NCBI GenBank assembly: GCA_938045585.1
Contig: CALIAU010000006.1
Span: 124,001-188,000 of the forward strand
Direction: 5' to 3'
DNA length: 64,000 nucleotides
Origin: an uncultured Saprospiraceae bacterium
Lineage (GTDB): Bacteria > Bacteroidota > Bacteroidia > Chitinophagales > Saprospiraceae
The translations under genes were made by a program, and so were the position numbers. Of the stretch, positions 18,518 to 27,324 are shown piece after piece (within the stretch, counting starts at the first letter, position 1; each line of letters begins with the position of its first letter). Under the pieces are notes generated by a model. It was given only the letters and a program-made list of their open reading frames with translations. It was not told where the DNA came from and did no database searches.

Positions 18518-18595
18518 CTTGGGAAATGGTCTGCAGCACATTTCCAAGTTTGACCACAAAACGTCATCTATATTTTAAATGACAAAACAAACTTA
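18518..18595 (-). promoter_or_regulatory. Cytolysin promoter and hairpin leader
   Basis: On the minus strand TAAGTTTG (18595-18588) matches TAnnTTTG and would start an mRNA near 18582, about 120 nt before the cytolysin ATG. The leader contains a near-perfect palindrome with CTTGG/GAAATG and CATTTC/CAAG arms (18518-18549, one bulged G) and a longer-range TTTTGTGGT / ACCACAAAA pair (18473-18481 with 18553-18561). This could be an operator or an RNA-level control element. Confidence 0.45.
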
Positions 18596-18687
18596 GCTTG
18601 AAAATGAAATCAATGATTAAAATAGGGGGGAGACAAACGGTATACCTATCGATAATAATAAATAAAGTGTTGATATACAGGTAGTTA

Positions 18688-20439
18688 CTAGATGTCTAAA
18701 ACAGCCACTTCCAGTGAGTCTTTTGTGTTGAGATTCATTTTTTTGCGTAATCTCTGACGTGCTTTCTTTACTCCAGCCACTGAAATATTGAGAATATTGG
18801 CCATTTCTTTGACAGATAAATTCATCTTAACTAGGGATATAAGTCGTAATTCGTTGGATGTTACATCTGGATATTTTTGCACGACATTCTGATTAAAATC
18901 CTTGTGAACTTGTTGGAAATAGCTTGCAAAATTATCCCAATTATTGTCATAATTTAGATCAAACTCTATTGTACGTATAAGCTGTCTATAACCAGTTTTT
19001 TCCTCAGATTCATTTCGCAATGCTTGTGCCTTAGTCTTCAAACCTTCGAGTAATTCATTCTTTTTAGCCAGATGTAATGCATGTGTTGTTAATTCCTTTT
19101 TCTTAAATTCCAATTCGGCGTCAAGCTTCTCTTTTTCCTTCATCGCCAACTTGTTTTTTTGTCTAAAACTAAGCCATACAAAGAGAAGTGTAGCCATAGC
19201 TAATAGCAAACTGGAAGCGAGAAGCCATCGTTGTAGACTATTTACCTTAGCCTCTTTTTCTAGGAGGTCAACCTTGTCTTTTTCTATAATGAGTGCTTGC
19301 TCTTTTTTTTCTGTCTCATATTTTATTTCTAATTCATTAATAGTGGCAAGATTTTCTACTGACATCAAAGAATCGTTTAAGCTATGATACTTATTTAGAT
19401 ATTGATAAGCTGTTCTATAATCATCTAAGTTTTTGTAACTCTCTTCTAACTGGCCGTAGATGATTACTTGCATATATGCATCTCCATGTATGGCATTAAT
19501 TTGCTCTACTTCTTTTAGAATAGGTATAGACTTTCTATCTCTGCCTGAATCATTATACATATCTGCAAGGCGCGTATTCATAGTTACATAATGCGAAAGT
19601 AAATCATGTTCCTCTGCAGCTCTTAGTCCTTTTTTGTAAATTGATTCTGCTCGATCCATATTGCCTAGTTGCTGTTCTATATTCCCAAGGTTACTGCAAC
19701 TGTGAATGAAAAGAGAGATATTTTCGCTTTTTTCAAATTCCTGCATAGCGGCTTCCATTATGGGTTTTGCTTTTTCGTATTCTGATTGCTGTATAAGATT
19801 TATTCCAATTCCCATACTGTCTATCATCATTTCCATTGGAAGATTAAATTGCTTATACACAGCAACAGCCTTACGGTAATACGAATCAGACAACTCCCAA
19901 TTTTCGATAATGCCATGGACATTGGCTAATACTCTATAATTATCTGCTAAGAGAATGGTATCCATATCGAATTCTATCATCAGATCTATACTCTTTTGTG
20001 CCTTAGTTATTGCACCTTGATAATTGCCACGCTCAGCAGCAACATTGGAAAGTGCGTGGTATATCTTAGCGTGACTTTCACCATCTTTTTCAGGATCTAA
20101 ATATTCTTTTGCTTCAATAAATTTTTCTTCTGCCAAGGGTAGTTTACCCGTGGTGTGATAGTAGTCACCTTCAGAAAACAAGGATTCCATAATATATCGA
20201 CTGTCTCCACTGCTCAAGCTATATTCAATCTGTTTGTCTAAATAAGATCTATATTTTTCCATATCCTTGAACTGATATTCACTCGACAATAACTTATAAA
20301 TTTGTGCATTTGTCGTATCGTCTTCAGCGGGAAGAAGAGTAAGTAAGCTGTCTATTATTGCTTGATTTTGAGCACTGATTGTTGTACTTAAAAATACGAG
20401 TGATATGAACAGGGGGATTGGGCTTATATGAATTTTCAT
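18688..20439 (-). CDS. TPR membrane regulator with C-terminal HTH
   Basis: A 583-residue protein with a signal peptide (residues 1-23), a periplasmic array of TPR-like helical repeats (about 30-380), one membrane helix (RWLLASSLLLAMATLLFVWLS), a cytoplasmic coiled coil and a C-terminal LuxR-type helix-turn-helix (TSNELRLISLVKMNLSVKEM, then ISVAGVKKARQRLRKKM). This one-component architecture is common in Bacteroidota and is thought to sense envelope signals and bind DNA directly. It lies just upstream of the cytolysin gene on the same strand, so regulating that gene is a reasonable inference. Confidence 0.8.
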   Translation of the reverse strand: MKIHISPIPLFISLVFLSTTISAQNQAIIDSLLTLLPAEDDTTNAQIYKLLSSEYQFKDMEKYRSYLDKQIEYSLSSGDSRYIMESLFSEGDYYHTTGKLPLAEEKFIEAKEYLDPEKDGESHAKIYHALSNVAAERGNYQGAITKAQKSIDLMIEFDMDTILLADNYRVLANVHGIIENWELSDSYYRKAVAVYKQFNLPMEMMIDSMGIGINLIQQSEYEKAKPIMEAAMQEFEKSENISLFIHSCSNLGNIEQQLGNMDRAESIYKKGLRAAEEHDLLSHYVTMNTRLADMYNDSGRDRKSIPILKEVEQINAIHGDAYMQVIIYGQLEESYKNLDDYRTAYQYLNKYHSLNDSLMSVENLATINELEIKYETEKKEQALIIEKDKVDLLEKEAKVNSLQRWLLASSLLLAMATLLFVWLSFRQKNKLAMKEKEKLDAELEFKKKELTTHALHLAKKNELLEGLKTKAQALRNESEEKTGYRQLIRTIEFDLNYDNNWDNFASYFQQVHKDFNQNVVQKYPDVTSNELRLISLVKMNLSVKEMANILNISVAGVKKARQRLRKKMNLNTKDSLEVAVLDI

Positions 20440-20621
20440 ATCTAAGTTTTTTGAGGTTACTTAAAGTTATGAATCTCAATCCGAAAAAAGAAGGCTTTTA
20501 AAACGATTTAGATAGCTGGCAGGATATGAGAAAATAGCTTAAGTGTTATTAAACTATCACAGGTTCTCACAGGATTGTGTGTGGTTAAAATTGAAATTGC
20601 AGCACTAAAGAATTCTACAAA

Positions 20622-21359
20622 CTACTCCTCATCCGCATGTTCGCGATTGTCAATCATGTTGTGAAAGACCTTGGCGACATCCTCATCTTCTTCCAGTTTT
20701 TGAAGGATTTTATCAATCTCTTCCATCTGTGGTTCGGTTAGTTCCTTACTATTGGTAGGGATTCTGTCAAAGCCTGATGAGATAATTTCGAAGTTGTTTT
20801 CTTCAAGACCAGATTGGAGGCTACCAAATTTATCAAAGGGGCCATAAATCATAATGCCATCCTCTTCATGGAATACTTCCTCCGCACCAAAATCTATCAG
20901 TTCTAATTCTAGCTCTTCCAAATCATCGTGTCCCTCCGCTTTTATTTTGAAAAAGGAGTTGTGTTCAAACATGAATGAAACCGAACCCGATGTTCCTAAG
21001 GAACCATTATATTTATTAAAGTAGGATCTTACATTAGCGACGGTACGCTGATTATTGTCTGTGGTTGTTTCTACGATGATGGCTATACCATGTGGACCGT
21101 ATCCTTCAAAGACCACTTCCTTATAATTAGAGGTGTCTTTGTCCTTTGCTTTTTTGATAGCACGCTCTACGATATCCTTGGGCATATTTGCAGCACGACA
21201 GTTTTGCATGACTGCTCTTAACTTAGAATTGGACTCGGGATCAGGGCCTCCTTCTTTAATAGCTATGACGATATCCTTGCCTAAACGACTGAAGGTCTTC
21301 GCCATCTTCGCCCACCTCTTAAATTTTCTTGCTTTTCTAAATTCAAATGCTCTTCCCAT
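20622..21359 (-). CDS. yebC: YebC/PmpR family protein
   Basis: A 245-residue cytosolic protein of the YebC/TACO1 family. Its N-terminus MGRAFEFRKARKFKRWAKMAKTFSRLGK and NSKLRAVMQNCRAANMPKDIVERAIKKA are typical, as are EGYGPHGIAIIVE and the SVSFMFE segment. Family members have been described as transcriptional regulators and, more recently, as factors that help ribosomes through difficult sequences. It appears monocistronic. Confidence 0.92.
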   Translation of the reverse strand: MGRAFEFRKARKFKRWAKMAKTFSRLGKDIVIAIKEGGPDPESNSKLRAVMQNCRAANMPKDIVERAIKKAKDKDTSNYKEVVFEGYGPHGIAIIVETTTDNNQRTVANVRSYFNKYNGSLGTSGSVSFMFEHNSFFKIKAEGHDDLEELELELIDFGAEEVFHEEDGIMIYGPFDKFGSLQSGLEENNFEIISSGFDRIPTNSKELTEPQMEEIDKILQKLEEDEDVAKVFHNMIDNREHADEE

Positions 21360-21378
21360 CTCGTGTTTTAAATTTGGG

Positions 21379-21386
21379 CAAAAATA
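21379..21386 (-). promoter_or_regulatory. -7 promoter element of yebC
   Basis: On the minus strand it reads TATTTTTG (TAnnTTTG), 19 bp upstream of the yebC ATG, predicting a leader of about 13 nt. Confidence 0.45.
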
Positions 21387-21503
21387 AGGATTAAAGATTG
21401 AATTTACAAAACTGCTGATTCTATCGAGATTACTCGCTTTTCGGCTTGTTAAACAGTGTTTTAAAGCAGCTTTGTATATATGCTTACAGCGTTTGTAGCT
21501 TCT

Positions 21504-22898
21504 CTAGGTGTTAGCTGCTATTGTTCGTTTTGCTGTTCCAAATAAGCGTACAGTTCTGTTTATGTCTTCTTCCGTCGTTGCCCAAGAACAGATGCTTACC
21601 CGCATTACTGTTTTTCCCTGCCAGCTAGAAGAACCCAACCAACATTCTCCTGAGTTTTGAAGAAAAGCAAGTATCTGTTTTGTCTCTTCGTCGTTATCAG
21701 TAGCAACTAACACCTGACTGAAGACAGGGTCATTTACAATCTGAAATCCGATTTCTTCAAGACCCTTTGCGAGTTGTTTTGCTCGGAGGTGGAGGCTGCT
21801 GACAAGTGTATCAATTCCTTCTCTTCCTAAATACTTTATAGTTGCCCACAGTTCTATTGCACGTGCACGTTTTGAAAGTTCGGGTGTATAAAAAAGAGGA
21901 TCCCTTTGCTCACTAAAGATGAGGTATTCACCTGTTGCTTGCAAGGAGCTGATCAGGGCGTCAGGATGCTTGCAGAGTATGATGCCAGAATCGTAGGGTG
22001 TGTTTAATGTTTTATGACCATCAACAGCCCAAGAGGAAGCTTTTTCTATTCCCTTTGTTAGATGCTTAAGCGAATTTGCTGCTGCCGCCCAGAGACCAAA
22101 GGCACCATCTATATGCGTCCATGCGCCCACAGCATTTGCTCGATCACAGACCTTATCAAAATTATCAAAGGCACCAGAATTTACATTGCCAGCCTGTAGG
22201 AGTACAAGGCAGCTATTATCTAATTCGGGTAGATGCTCTAGAGATAAGCGCCCCTTACTATCAGAAGGAATCCATTCTATGTTGTTCTTTCCATAGCCTA
22301 ATATGGATAGCGTCTTTTTTATACTGGCATGTACTTGCGCATGTGCAATTATTCTCAGTTTAGGTGCGCCATTTAAACCCTCTTCATTAATGTCCCAATT
22401 GAGATTTTTTAAAAGATGAAACCTTGCCGCCAATAAGCCACAAAGATTGGCCATGGAGGTGCCACTTACAAAACCGGCCACTGTTTCTTCAGGTAGGCTG
22501 AAAATCTCTTTCAGCCAATTCTGGCAAACCGATTCTAACTTTGCATTTATAGGAGAGGTCAGAAATAAACCGCCATTTTGATCCCAAACATCACTTAACC
22601 ATTTTACACCTATGCTTACAGGAAGAGCGCCTCCATTCACAAAGCCAAAATAGCGACCTCCGATTTGTGCAATAGTCGCTGGCGAACCAAAGTTATTTAA
22701 TTGGTTTAAGACATCTACAGCGTTTGTGCTTTTTTCAGGTATAGGTTCATCAAAGGCCTTCATCTTATCCAGATTTTTTTTAGATGGGAAGACGTCCATG
22801 TCTTCAATTCCATCCATGTATGCGTAGGCATAGGAACGTGCCAGTTCGAATATTTCTTTGCTTTCTAATTCTGCGAACATCTTTTTCTGTAGACTCAT
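21504..22898 (-). CDS. PLP-dependent group II decarboxylase
   Basis: A 464-residue fold-type I PLP enzyme. Visible features are FVSGTSMANLCGLLAAR (phosphate-binding region), HAQVHASIKKTLSILG (His stacking on PLP), THIDGAFGLWAA (the DxA motif) and SWAVDGHKTLNTPYDSG with the Schiff-base Lys. This is the group II amino-acid decarboxylase family (glutamate, aromatic amino acid, diaminobutyrate). The exact substrate cannot be read from the sequence. No neighbour suggests a pathway; it is likely monocistronic. Confidence 0.88.
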   Translation of the reverse strand: MSLQKKMFAELESKEIFELARSYAYAYMDGIEDMDVFPSKKNLDKMKAFDEPIPEKSTNAVDVLNQLNNFGSPATIAQIGGRYFGFVNGGALPVSIGVKWLSDVWDQNGGLFLTSPINAKLESVCQNWLKEIFSLPEETVAGFVSGTSMANLCGLLAARFHLLKNLNWDINEEGLNGAPKLRIIAHAQVHASIKKTLSILGYGKNNIEWIPSDSKGRLSLEHLPELDNSCLVLLQAGNVNSGAFDNFDKVCDRANAVGAWTHIDGAFGLWAAAANSLKHLTKGIEKASSWAVDGHKTLNTPYDSGIILCKHPDALISSLQATGEYLIFSEQRDPLFYTPELSKRARAIELWATIKYLGREGIDTLVSSLHLRAKQLAKGLEEIGFQIVNDPVFSQVLVATDNDEETKQILAFLQNSGECWLGSSSWQGKTVMRVSICSWATTEEDINRTVRLFGTAKRTIAANT

Positions 22899-23167
22899 AC
22901 TATTGTCTTTTGTATAGTTCTTTTGTAGCGATAACTAAAGCTGCAACTCAGGGGATGAAGATACATTTTCCATCACGTAAAGAACAGGAATATTCTAATG
23001 CACCGTGTCAGTTGCCTGGAATATCTGTCGTAGACAGAGTCGTGGACTGGAACGTAGTGGAAGGGAGGGACCAAGCGAATGCGGCGTATGGAAGGGAACG
23101 ACTTTTCTGATTGCAACGCCATCTGAAAAGTGACACCTAAATAAATCTTAGACTACACAGTATTTTG

Positions 23168-25279
23168 CTACTCAGGCTTCGCTAGTTCTAAGGCCTTTTC
23201 TACCTCGGTTACGGGCAATTTACACACCTTGTTTTGACAGACATATATATAGGTTTCGTCCTCTTGTAATTTATCTTTTAGTAGTGCGAGGCTGCCCTCC
23301 GTTTTTCCACCGAGTAAGAAGGCATTTCCTAAATAATGTGTGTGTAGTTCTTTGCGCTTAGCGAGTGCATCGTCACCTAAGATTGCAATCTCGTAGGGTG
23401 GATTTGCTTTGTCGAGATAGAGTTGTAACCAGTTCGAATAAAAGCCAGGCATCTCAGTGGTACTTATCTGACTGACCATGTTCTTCAACATCTGTGTAGA
23501 CTTTTCCAAATAGGCTGGCTTGTATAAAAGTGTACCTAGGTTGTATAGATTCCGAGCCGTGATAGAATTAGAGCCAGGAATGACATTGTCTGCGTACTCA
23601 GATTTTTTTGCAATCAGAGGAGGATCAATGCTAGAGGTGTAATTATACATCGTCGTTTCTGCATTATAAAAATGCTCTTGGACATAGGCCATCAGATCAT
23701 TTGCCTTGCTTAACCATTTTTCGTCAAAGGTGGCCTGATACAGCGCAATGAAGGCATCAATGGTCAGTGCATAGTCATCTAGAAATCCATTAATGGTCGA
23801 TTTACCATCCTTGTAGGTATGCAAGATTCGATTGTCCTTTTGTATTTGTTTGTTCAAAATAAATTCTGCGTTCCGAATTGCTGTTTCTAAATATTCTTCA
23901 TTTCCAAAGGCTAGATAGGCATCAATATATCCTTTCATCATGATCGCATTCCATGCGGTCAAAATTTTATCATCCAGTCCTGGACGGATACGCTTAGATC
24001 TATGCGCAAACAACTTTGTGTTTATATCTGCTATGATTTTTTTTGCTTGATCAACTGGCATAGAAAAGTCCTTGGCGACGCTAGCAATACCCTTGGTGAT
24101 GTGTAAAATATTAACATGTTCCCAGTTTCCGTTTTTCTTTACATTATAATAGGCGTTGTATAATTCGGCTTGTTTCTCATCCCCAATAATCGAGTCAATC
24201 TCTGCCTTAGACCAGGTATAGAATTTGCCTTCTTCTCCCTCGCTATCTGCATCGAGTGCGGAGTAAAAGCCTGTTTCTTTGGAAGTCATTTCGCGCTTTG
24301 TATAAGCAAGCGTGTGTTCTACAATTTCTTTGTACAGGGGCTTTTTAGTGAGGCGGTATGCTTGGCTGTATAGACTCACTAATTGTCCATTGTCGTAGGT
24401 CATTTTTTCAAAGTGTGGGGCTAGCCAATATTTATCTGTAGAGTAACGCGAAAAGCCTCCGCCTAACTGATCGTAAATTCCTCCTAGAGCCATCTTGTCT
24501 AGGGTCGTCGTGACTGCTTCTAGTGCTTTAGCGTCTTTTGCATGATGTGCATATTTTAGCAAAAACTCATAGTTGTTGGGCAGAGGAAATTTAGGTGCTC
24601 CTTTTCTGCCACCTTCTTCGTAGTCTATGAGACCTTTAAACACATTGGCGATAGGAGCGAGTCCTCCCTTTGTAAAATCCATCTTAGCAGTAACGACCTG
24701 CAGTTCGTCCGAACTTTGAATACCCTGTGTTACCTGTTCCGCTTGTGCAGTTAGTTTTTCTGGATCTTCTTTTTTTATTTGAATAAACTGTTCCAATAGA
24801 TTTGTCCATTCCTCTTTGCTATAGTAAGTGCCCGCATAAAATGGCTTTCCATCGGCAAGTGCAAAGGCGTTAAGTGGCCATCCACCTCTTCCAGTTATGA
24901 GCCGGCAGGCAGTCATATAGACATCATCAACATCAGGACGTTCTTCTCGATCCACCTTTATACATACAAAGTTCTCGTTCATGATCTGGGCAACTAGACT
25001 ATCTTCAAAGGACTCATGTTCCATGACATGGCACCAGTGGCAAGAAGAGTATCCTACACTTACGATAATCATTTTGTCCTCATCCTTAGCTTTCTTAAAA
25101 GCTTCATCTCCCCAGGGATACCAGTTTACAGGATTATGTGCATGCTGAAGTAGGTAGGGAGAGGTTTCATTAATCAGACTGTTTGTGTATTTATGATCCA
25201 TGTGGGACTTTGAGGATTGGTTTGATTTGCAGGCGAAAAGTGCACAGATCATATATAGAAGGAGAAAATTTGCTTTCAT
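23168..25279 (-). CDS. DUF255 thioredoxin-domain lipoprotein (YyaL/SSP411 family)
   Basis: A large protein with an N-terminal thioredoxin-like domain ([34 protein letters not shown] with Cxx[10 protein letters not shown]) and an (alpha/alpha)6-barrel like that of glycoside hydrolases or epimerases ([20 protein letters not shown]). The longest frame starts at 25363, but the ATG at 25279 is preferred: it gives a lipoprotein signal ([19 protein letters not shown]) and lies just after a -7 promoter box at 25297-25304, whereas the longer start would be upstream of that promoter. Length is about 703 residues. Function of the family is not established. Confidence 0.88.
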   Translation of the reverse strand: MKANFLLLYMICALFACKSNQSSKSHMDHKYTNSLINETSPYLLQHAHNPVNWYPWGDEAFKKAKDEDKMIIVSVGYSSCHWCHVMEHESFEDSLVAQIMNENFVCIKVDREERPDVDDVYMTACRLITGRGGWPLNAFALADGKPFYAGTYYSKEEWTNLLEQFIQIKKEDPEKLTAQAEQVTQGIQSSDELQVVTAKMDFTKGGLAPIANVFKGLIDYEEGGRKGAPKFPLPNNYEFLLKYAHHAKDAKALEAVTTTLDKMALGGIYDQLGGGFSRYSTDKYWLAPHFEKMTYDNGQLVSLYSQAYRLTKKPLYKEIVEHTLAYTKREMTSKETGFYSALDADSEGEEGKFYTWSKAEIDSIIGDEKQAELYNAYYNVKKNGNWEHVNILHITKGIASVAKDFSMPVDQAKKIIADINTKLFAHRSKRIRPGLDDKILTAWNAIMMKGYIDAYLAFGNEEYLETAIRNAEFILNKQIQKDNRILHTYKDGKSTINGFLDDYALTIDAFIALYQATFDEKWLSKANDLMAYVQEHFYNAETTMYNYTSSIDPPLIAKKSEYADNVIPGSNSITARNLYNLGTLLYKPAYLEKSTQMLKNMVSQISTTEMPGFYSNWLQLYLDKANPPYEIAILGDDALAKRKELHTHYLGNAFLLGGKTEGSLALLKDKLQEDETYIYVCQNKVCKLPVTEVEKALELAKPE

Positions 25280-25296
25280 TTTAGGTAAATATGCTG

Positions 25297-25304
25297 CAAA
25301 AGTA
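25297..25304 (-). promoter_or_regulatory. -7 promoter element of the DUF255 gene
   Basis: On the minus strand it reads TACTTTTG (TAnnTTTG), 17 bp upstream of the ATG at 25279. Its position decides the start codon of that gene. Confidence 0.55.
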
Positions 25305-25404
25305 CTTGGATTTTGAGCTAAATCGAAGTTAATCAGTGAATTAATGTTAACACGGGAAAACATATATGAAAAACACTTATATTAATAGCTCTTAAACACC
25401 TGAT

Positions 25405-25875
25405 ATGAAATGGAGACGCTTTAATGGTCAAAGAATTGAACAAGATATTAAGGAAAAAGTCCGAGAAACACTGGAGTATGAGCATTCTCTAGGCCATAAA
25501 TTAAAGGTTTGCATAGGTTCAGATAGTCAGGTAAAGGGAGGCATTGCTGAATTTGCTACGGTTATAGTCTTTGTTCGCGAGAAAAAGGGTGGATTTATGT
25601 TTATTTCCAATGATACCGTGTCTCAGCGCATGTCCTTAAAGGAGCGTATGATCCTAGAGGTAGCTAAATCTGTGGAAATAGCCTATGCCTTATGTGATTT
25701 GCTAGATGAATTTGAAGTAGAACTTGAAGTACATGCGGATATTAATACAGACCCACATTTTGAGTCAAATACGGCGTTAAAAGAGGCTATGGGCTATATT
25801 TTGGGGATGGGCTTCGTTTTTAAGGCAAAACCGGATGCCTTTGCCAGTTCATCTTGCGCAGACAAAATGGTATAA
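25405..25875 (+). CDS. YkuK-family RNase H-like protein (DUF458)
   Basis: A 156-residue protein. KVCIGSDSQVKGGIAEFATVIVF places an Asp on the first strand as in RNase H folds, and later VELEVHADINTDPHFESNTALKEAMGYILGMGF supplies further acidic residues. This matches the YkuK/DUF458 family, predicted RNase H-like nucleases of unknown substrate. It is transcribed divergently from the DUF255 gene. Confidence 0.82.
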   Translation: MKWRRFNGQRIEQDIKEKVRETLEYEHSLGHKLKVCIGSDSQVKGGIAEFATVIVFVREKKGGFMFISNDTVSQRMSLKERMILEVAKSVEIAYALCDLLDEFEVELEVHADINTDPHFESNTALKEAMGYILGMGFVFKAKPDAFASSSCADKMV

Positions 25876-25966
25876 AGTGGCTTTAGTTTGTGACATTTTA
25901 CTTAGAAATCCGTTCTTTTGCGATATAAAATTAGGACATCAATCTTATTTACCAATTAATCAAATT

Positions 25967-27292
25967 ATGATACAAAAACTAGCCATCGTATGCTGCGCGT
26001 TATTCGTCAGCAGTATATGTATTGGACAAATGAGCAGCGTGGATTTTAAGGAATTCACCCTAGATAATGGCTTACATGTCATTTTACATCAGGATAACTC
26101 TACACCAATTGTAGCCGTATCCGTTTTATACCATGTGGGTTCTAAAAATGAGAAGCCAGACAAAACTGGTTTTGCTCACTTTTTTGAACACTTATTATTT
26201 GAAGGTTCTGTGAATATAGGCAGAGGCGAATTTGATAAGTATGTGGAAAAAGCGGGAGGTACATTGAATGCCAACACAAGTTTTGACAGAACTTACTATT
26301 ATGAGATTCTTCCTTCTAATCAGTTAGAATTAGGATTATGGTTAGAGTCAGAAAGAATGTTGCATGCACGTGTTGATATCAAAGGAGTAGAAACTCAGAG
26401 AGAGGTTGTAAAGGAAGAAAGAAGACAGAGAATTGATAACCAACCCTATGGTTCTATCCTCCAAGAGTCTATGGTACGGGCGTACAAAGAACATCCGTAC
26501 AAATGGCCTATTATTGGATATATGGAACATTTGAATGCTGCTGAAGAGGCGGACTATAAGCAATTCTATGCTGACTTTTATGTACCCAATAATGCGGTAC
26601 TATCTATAGCCGGGGACTTAGATTATGCGCAGGCAGAAAGCTATATTAGAAAGTATTTTGGAGCAATTCCTAAGGGGACTAAGCCTATTTATAGACCTAC
26701 AGTAGTAGAGCCGGAGCTAGTCGGAATTACCAAGGATACCATTTATGATAATATACAATTGCCTGCGGTGGTACAGACTTTCAGAATTCCTGCACAGGGA
26801 ACACCAGATTTCTATGCTGTGTCTATGTTGAACACACTACTCAGTAGAGGACAAAGTTCTAGAATGCATAAGGAGATTGTGGATAAACAACAGTCTGCTG
26901 TGTTTGCAGGTAGTTTTGAGTTGGCGATGGAAGATCCTGGAGTTACTATAGCATATGGAATTTGTAATGCAGGCGTCAGCCCAGATGTCTTAGAAGGAAA
27001 TATGGATAAGGAGATAATGAAGGTACAAAGCGAACTTATTACAGAAGATGAATTTCAAAAGTTACGTAATCAAATGGAAAACGATTTTGTGAGTTCGAAT
27101 GCTCGAATGGCAGGTATCGCAGAAAGCTTAGCGAATTACCATGTGTACTATGGCGATGCGAATCTGATAAACAATGAACTCGATAGATTTTTAGCAGTAA
27201 CGAGAGAAGATATTAAGCGAGTAGCAAATAAGTATTATAATCTGGACAACAGAGTAATACTGCACTATTTACCAAACACTGCAAAACCTTAG
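25967..27292 (+). CDS. M16 zinc metallopeptidase, active subunit
   Basis: Secreted peptidase of about 441 residues. The ATG at 25967 yields a signal peptide (MIQKLAIVCCALFVSSICIGQ); a longer frame from 25835 overlaps ykuK and lacks one. The inverted zinc motif HFFEH is in GFAHFFEHLLFEGS, followed by the downstream glutamate region ESERM. The C-terminal half is the catalytically inactive M16 domain. It forms a pair with the following M16-like gene, 32 bp downstream, as in two-subunit M16B proteases. Confidence 0.93.
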   Translation: MIQKLAIVCCALFVSSICIGQMSSVDFKEFTLDNGLHVILHQDNSTPIVAVSVLYHVGSKNEKPDKTGFAHFFEHLLFEGSVNIGRGEFDKYVEKAGGTLNANTSFDRTYYYEILPSNQLELGLWLESERMLHARVDIKGVETQREVVKEERRQRIDNQPYGSILQESMVRAYKEHPYKWPIIGYMEHLNAAEEADYKQFYADFYVPNNAVLSIAGDLDYAQAESYIRKYFGAIPKGTKPIYRPTVVEPELVGITKDTIYDNIQLPAVVQTFRIPAQGTPDFYAVSMLNTLLSRGQSSRMHKEIVDKQQSAVFAGSFELAMEDPGVTIAYGICNAGVSPDVLEGNMDKEIMKVQSELITEDEFQKLRNQMENDFVSSNARMAGIAESLANYHVYYGDANLINNELDRFLAVTREDIKRVANKYYNLDNRVILHYLPNTAKP

Positions 27293-27324
27293 TCATTTTA
27301 GAAATCGTTATTAAAAAGAATACA

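Noticed and set aside
22899-23167. Hidden gene or RNA between the decarboxylase and DUF255 genes
   Set aside because: The frame there has no recognisable protein pattern and no stable repeat or tRNA-like structure was seen.
25279-25363. Longer N-terminus of the DUF255 protein starting at 25363
   Set aside because: It would start upstream of a good -7 promoter box and mask the lipoprotein signal that begins at 25279.
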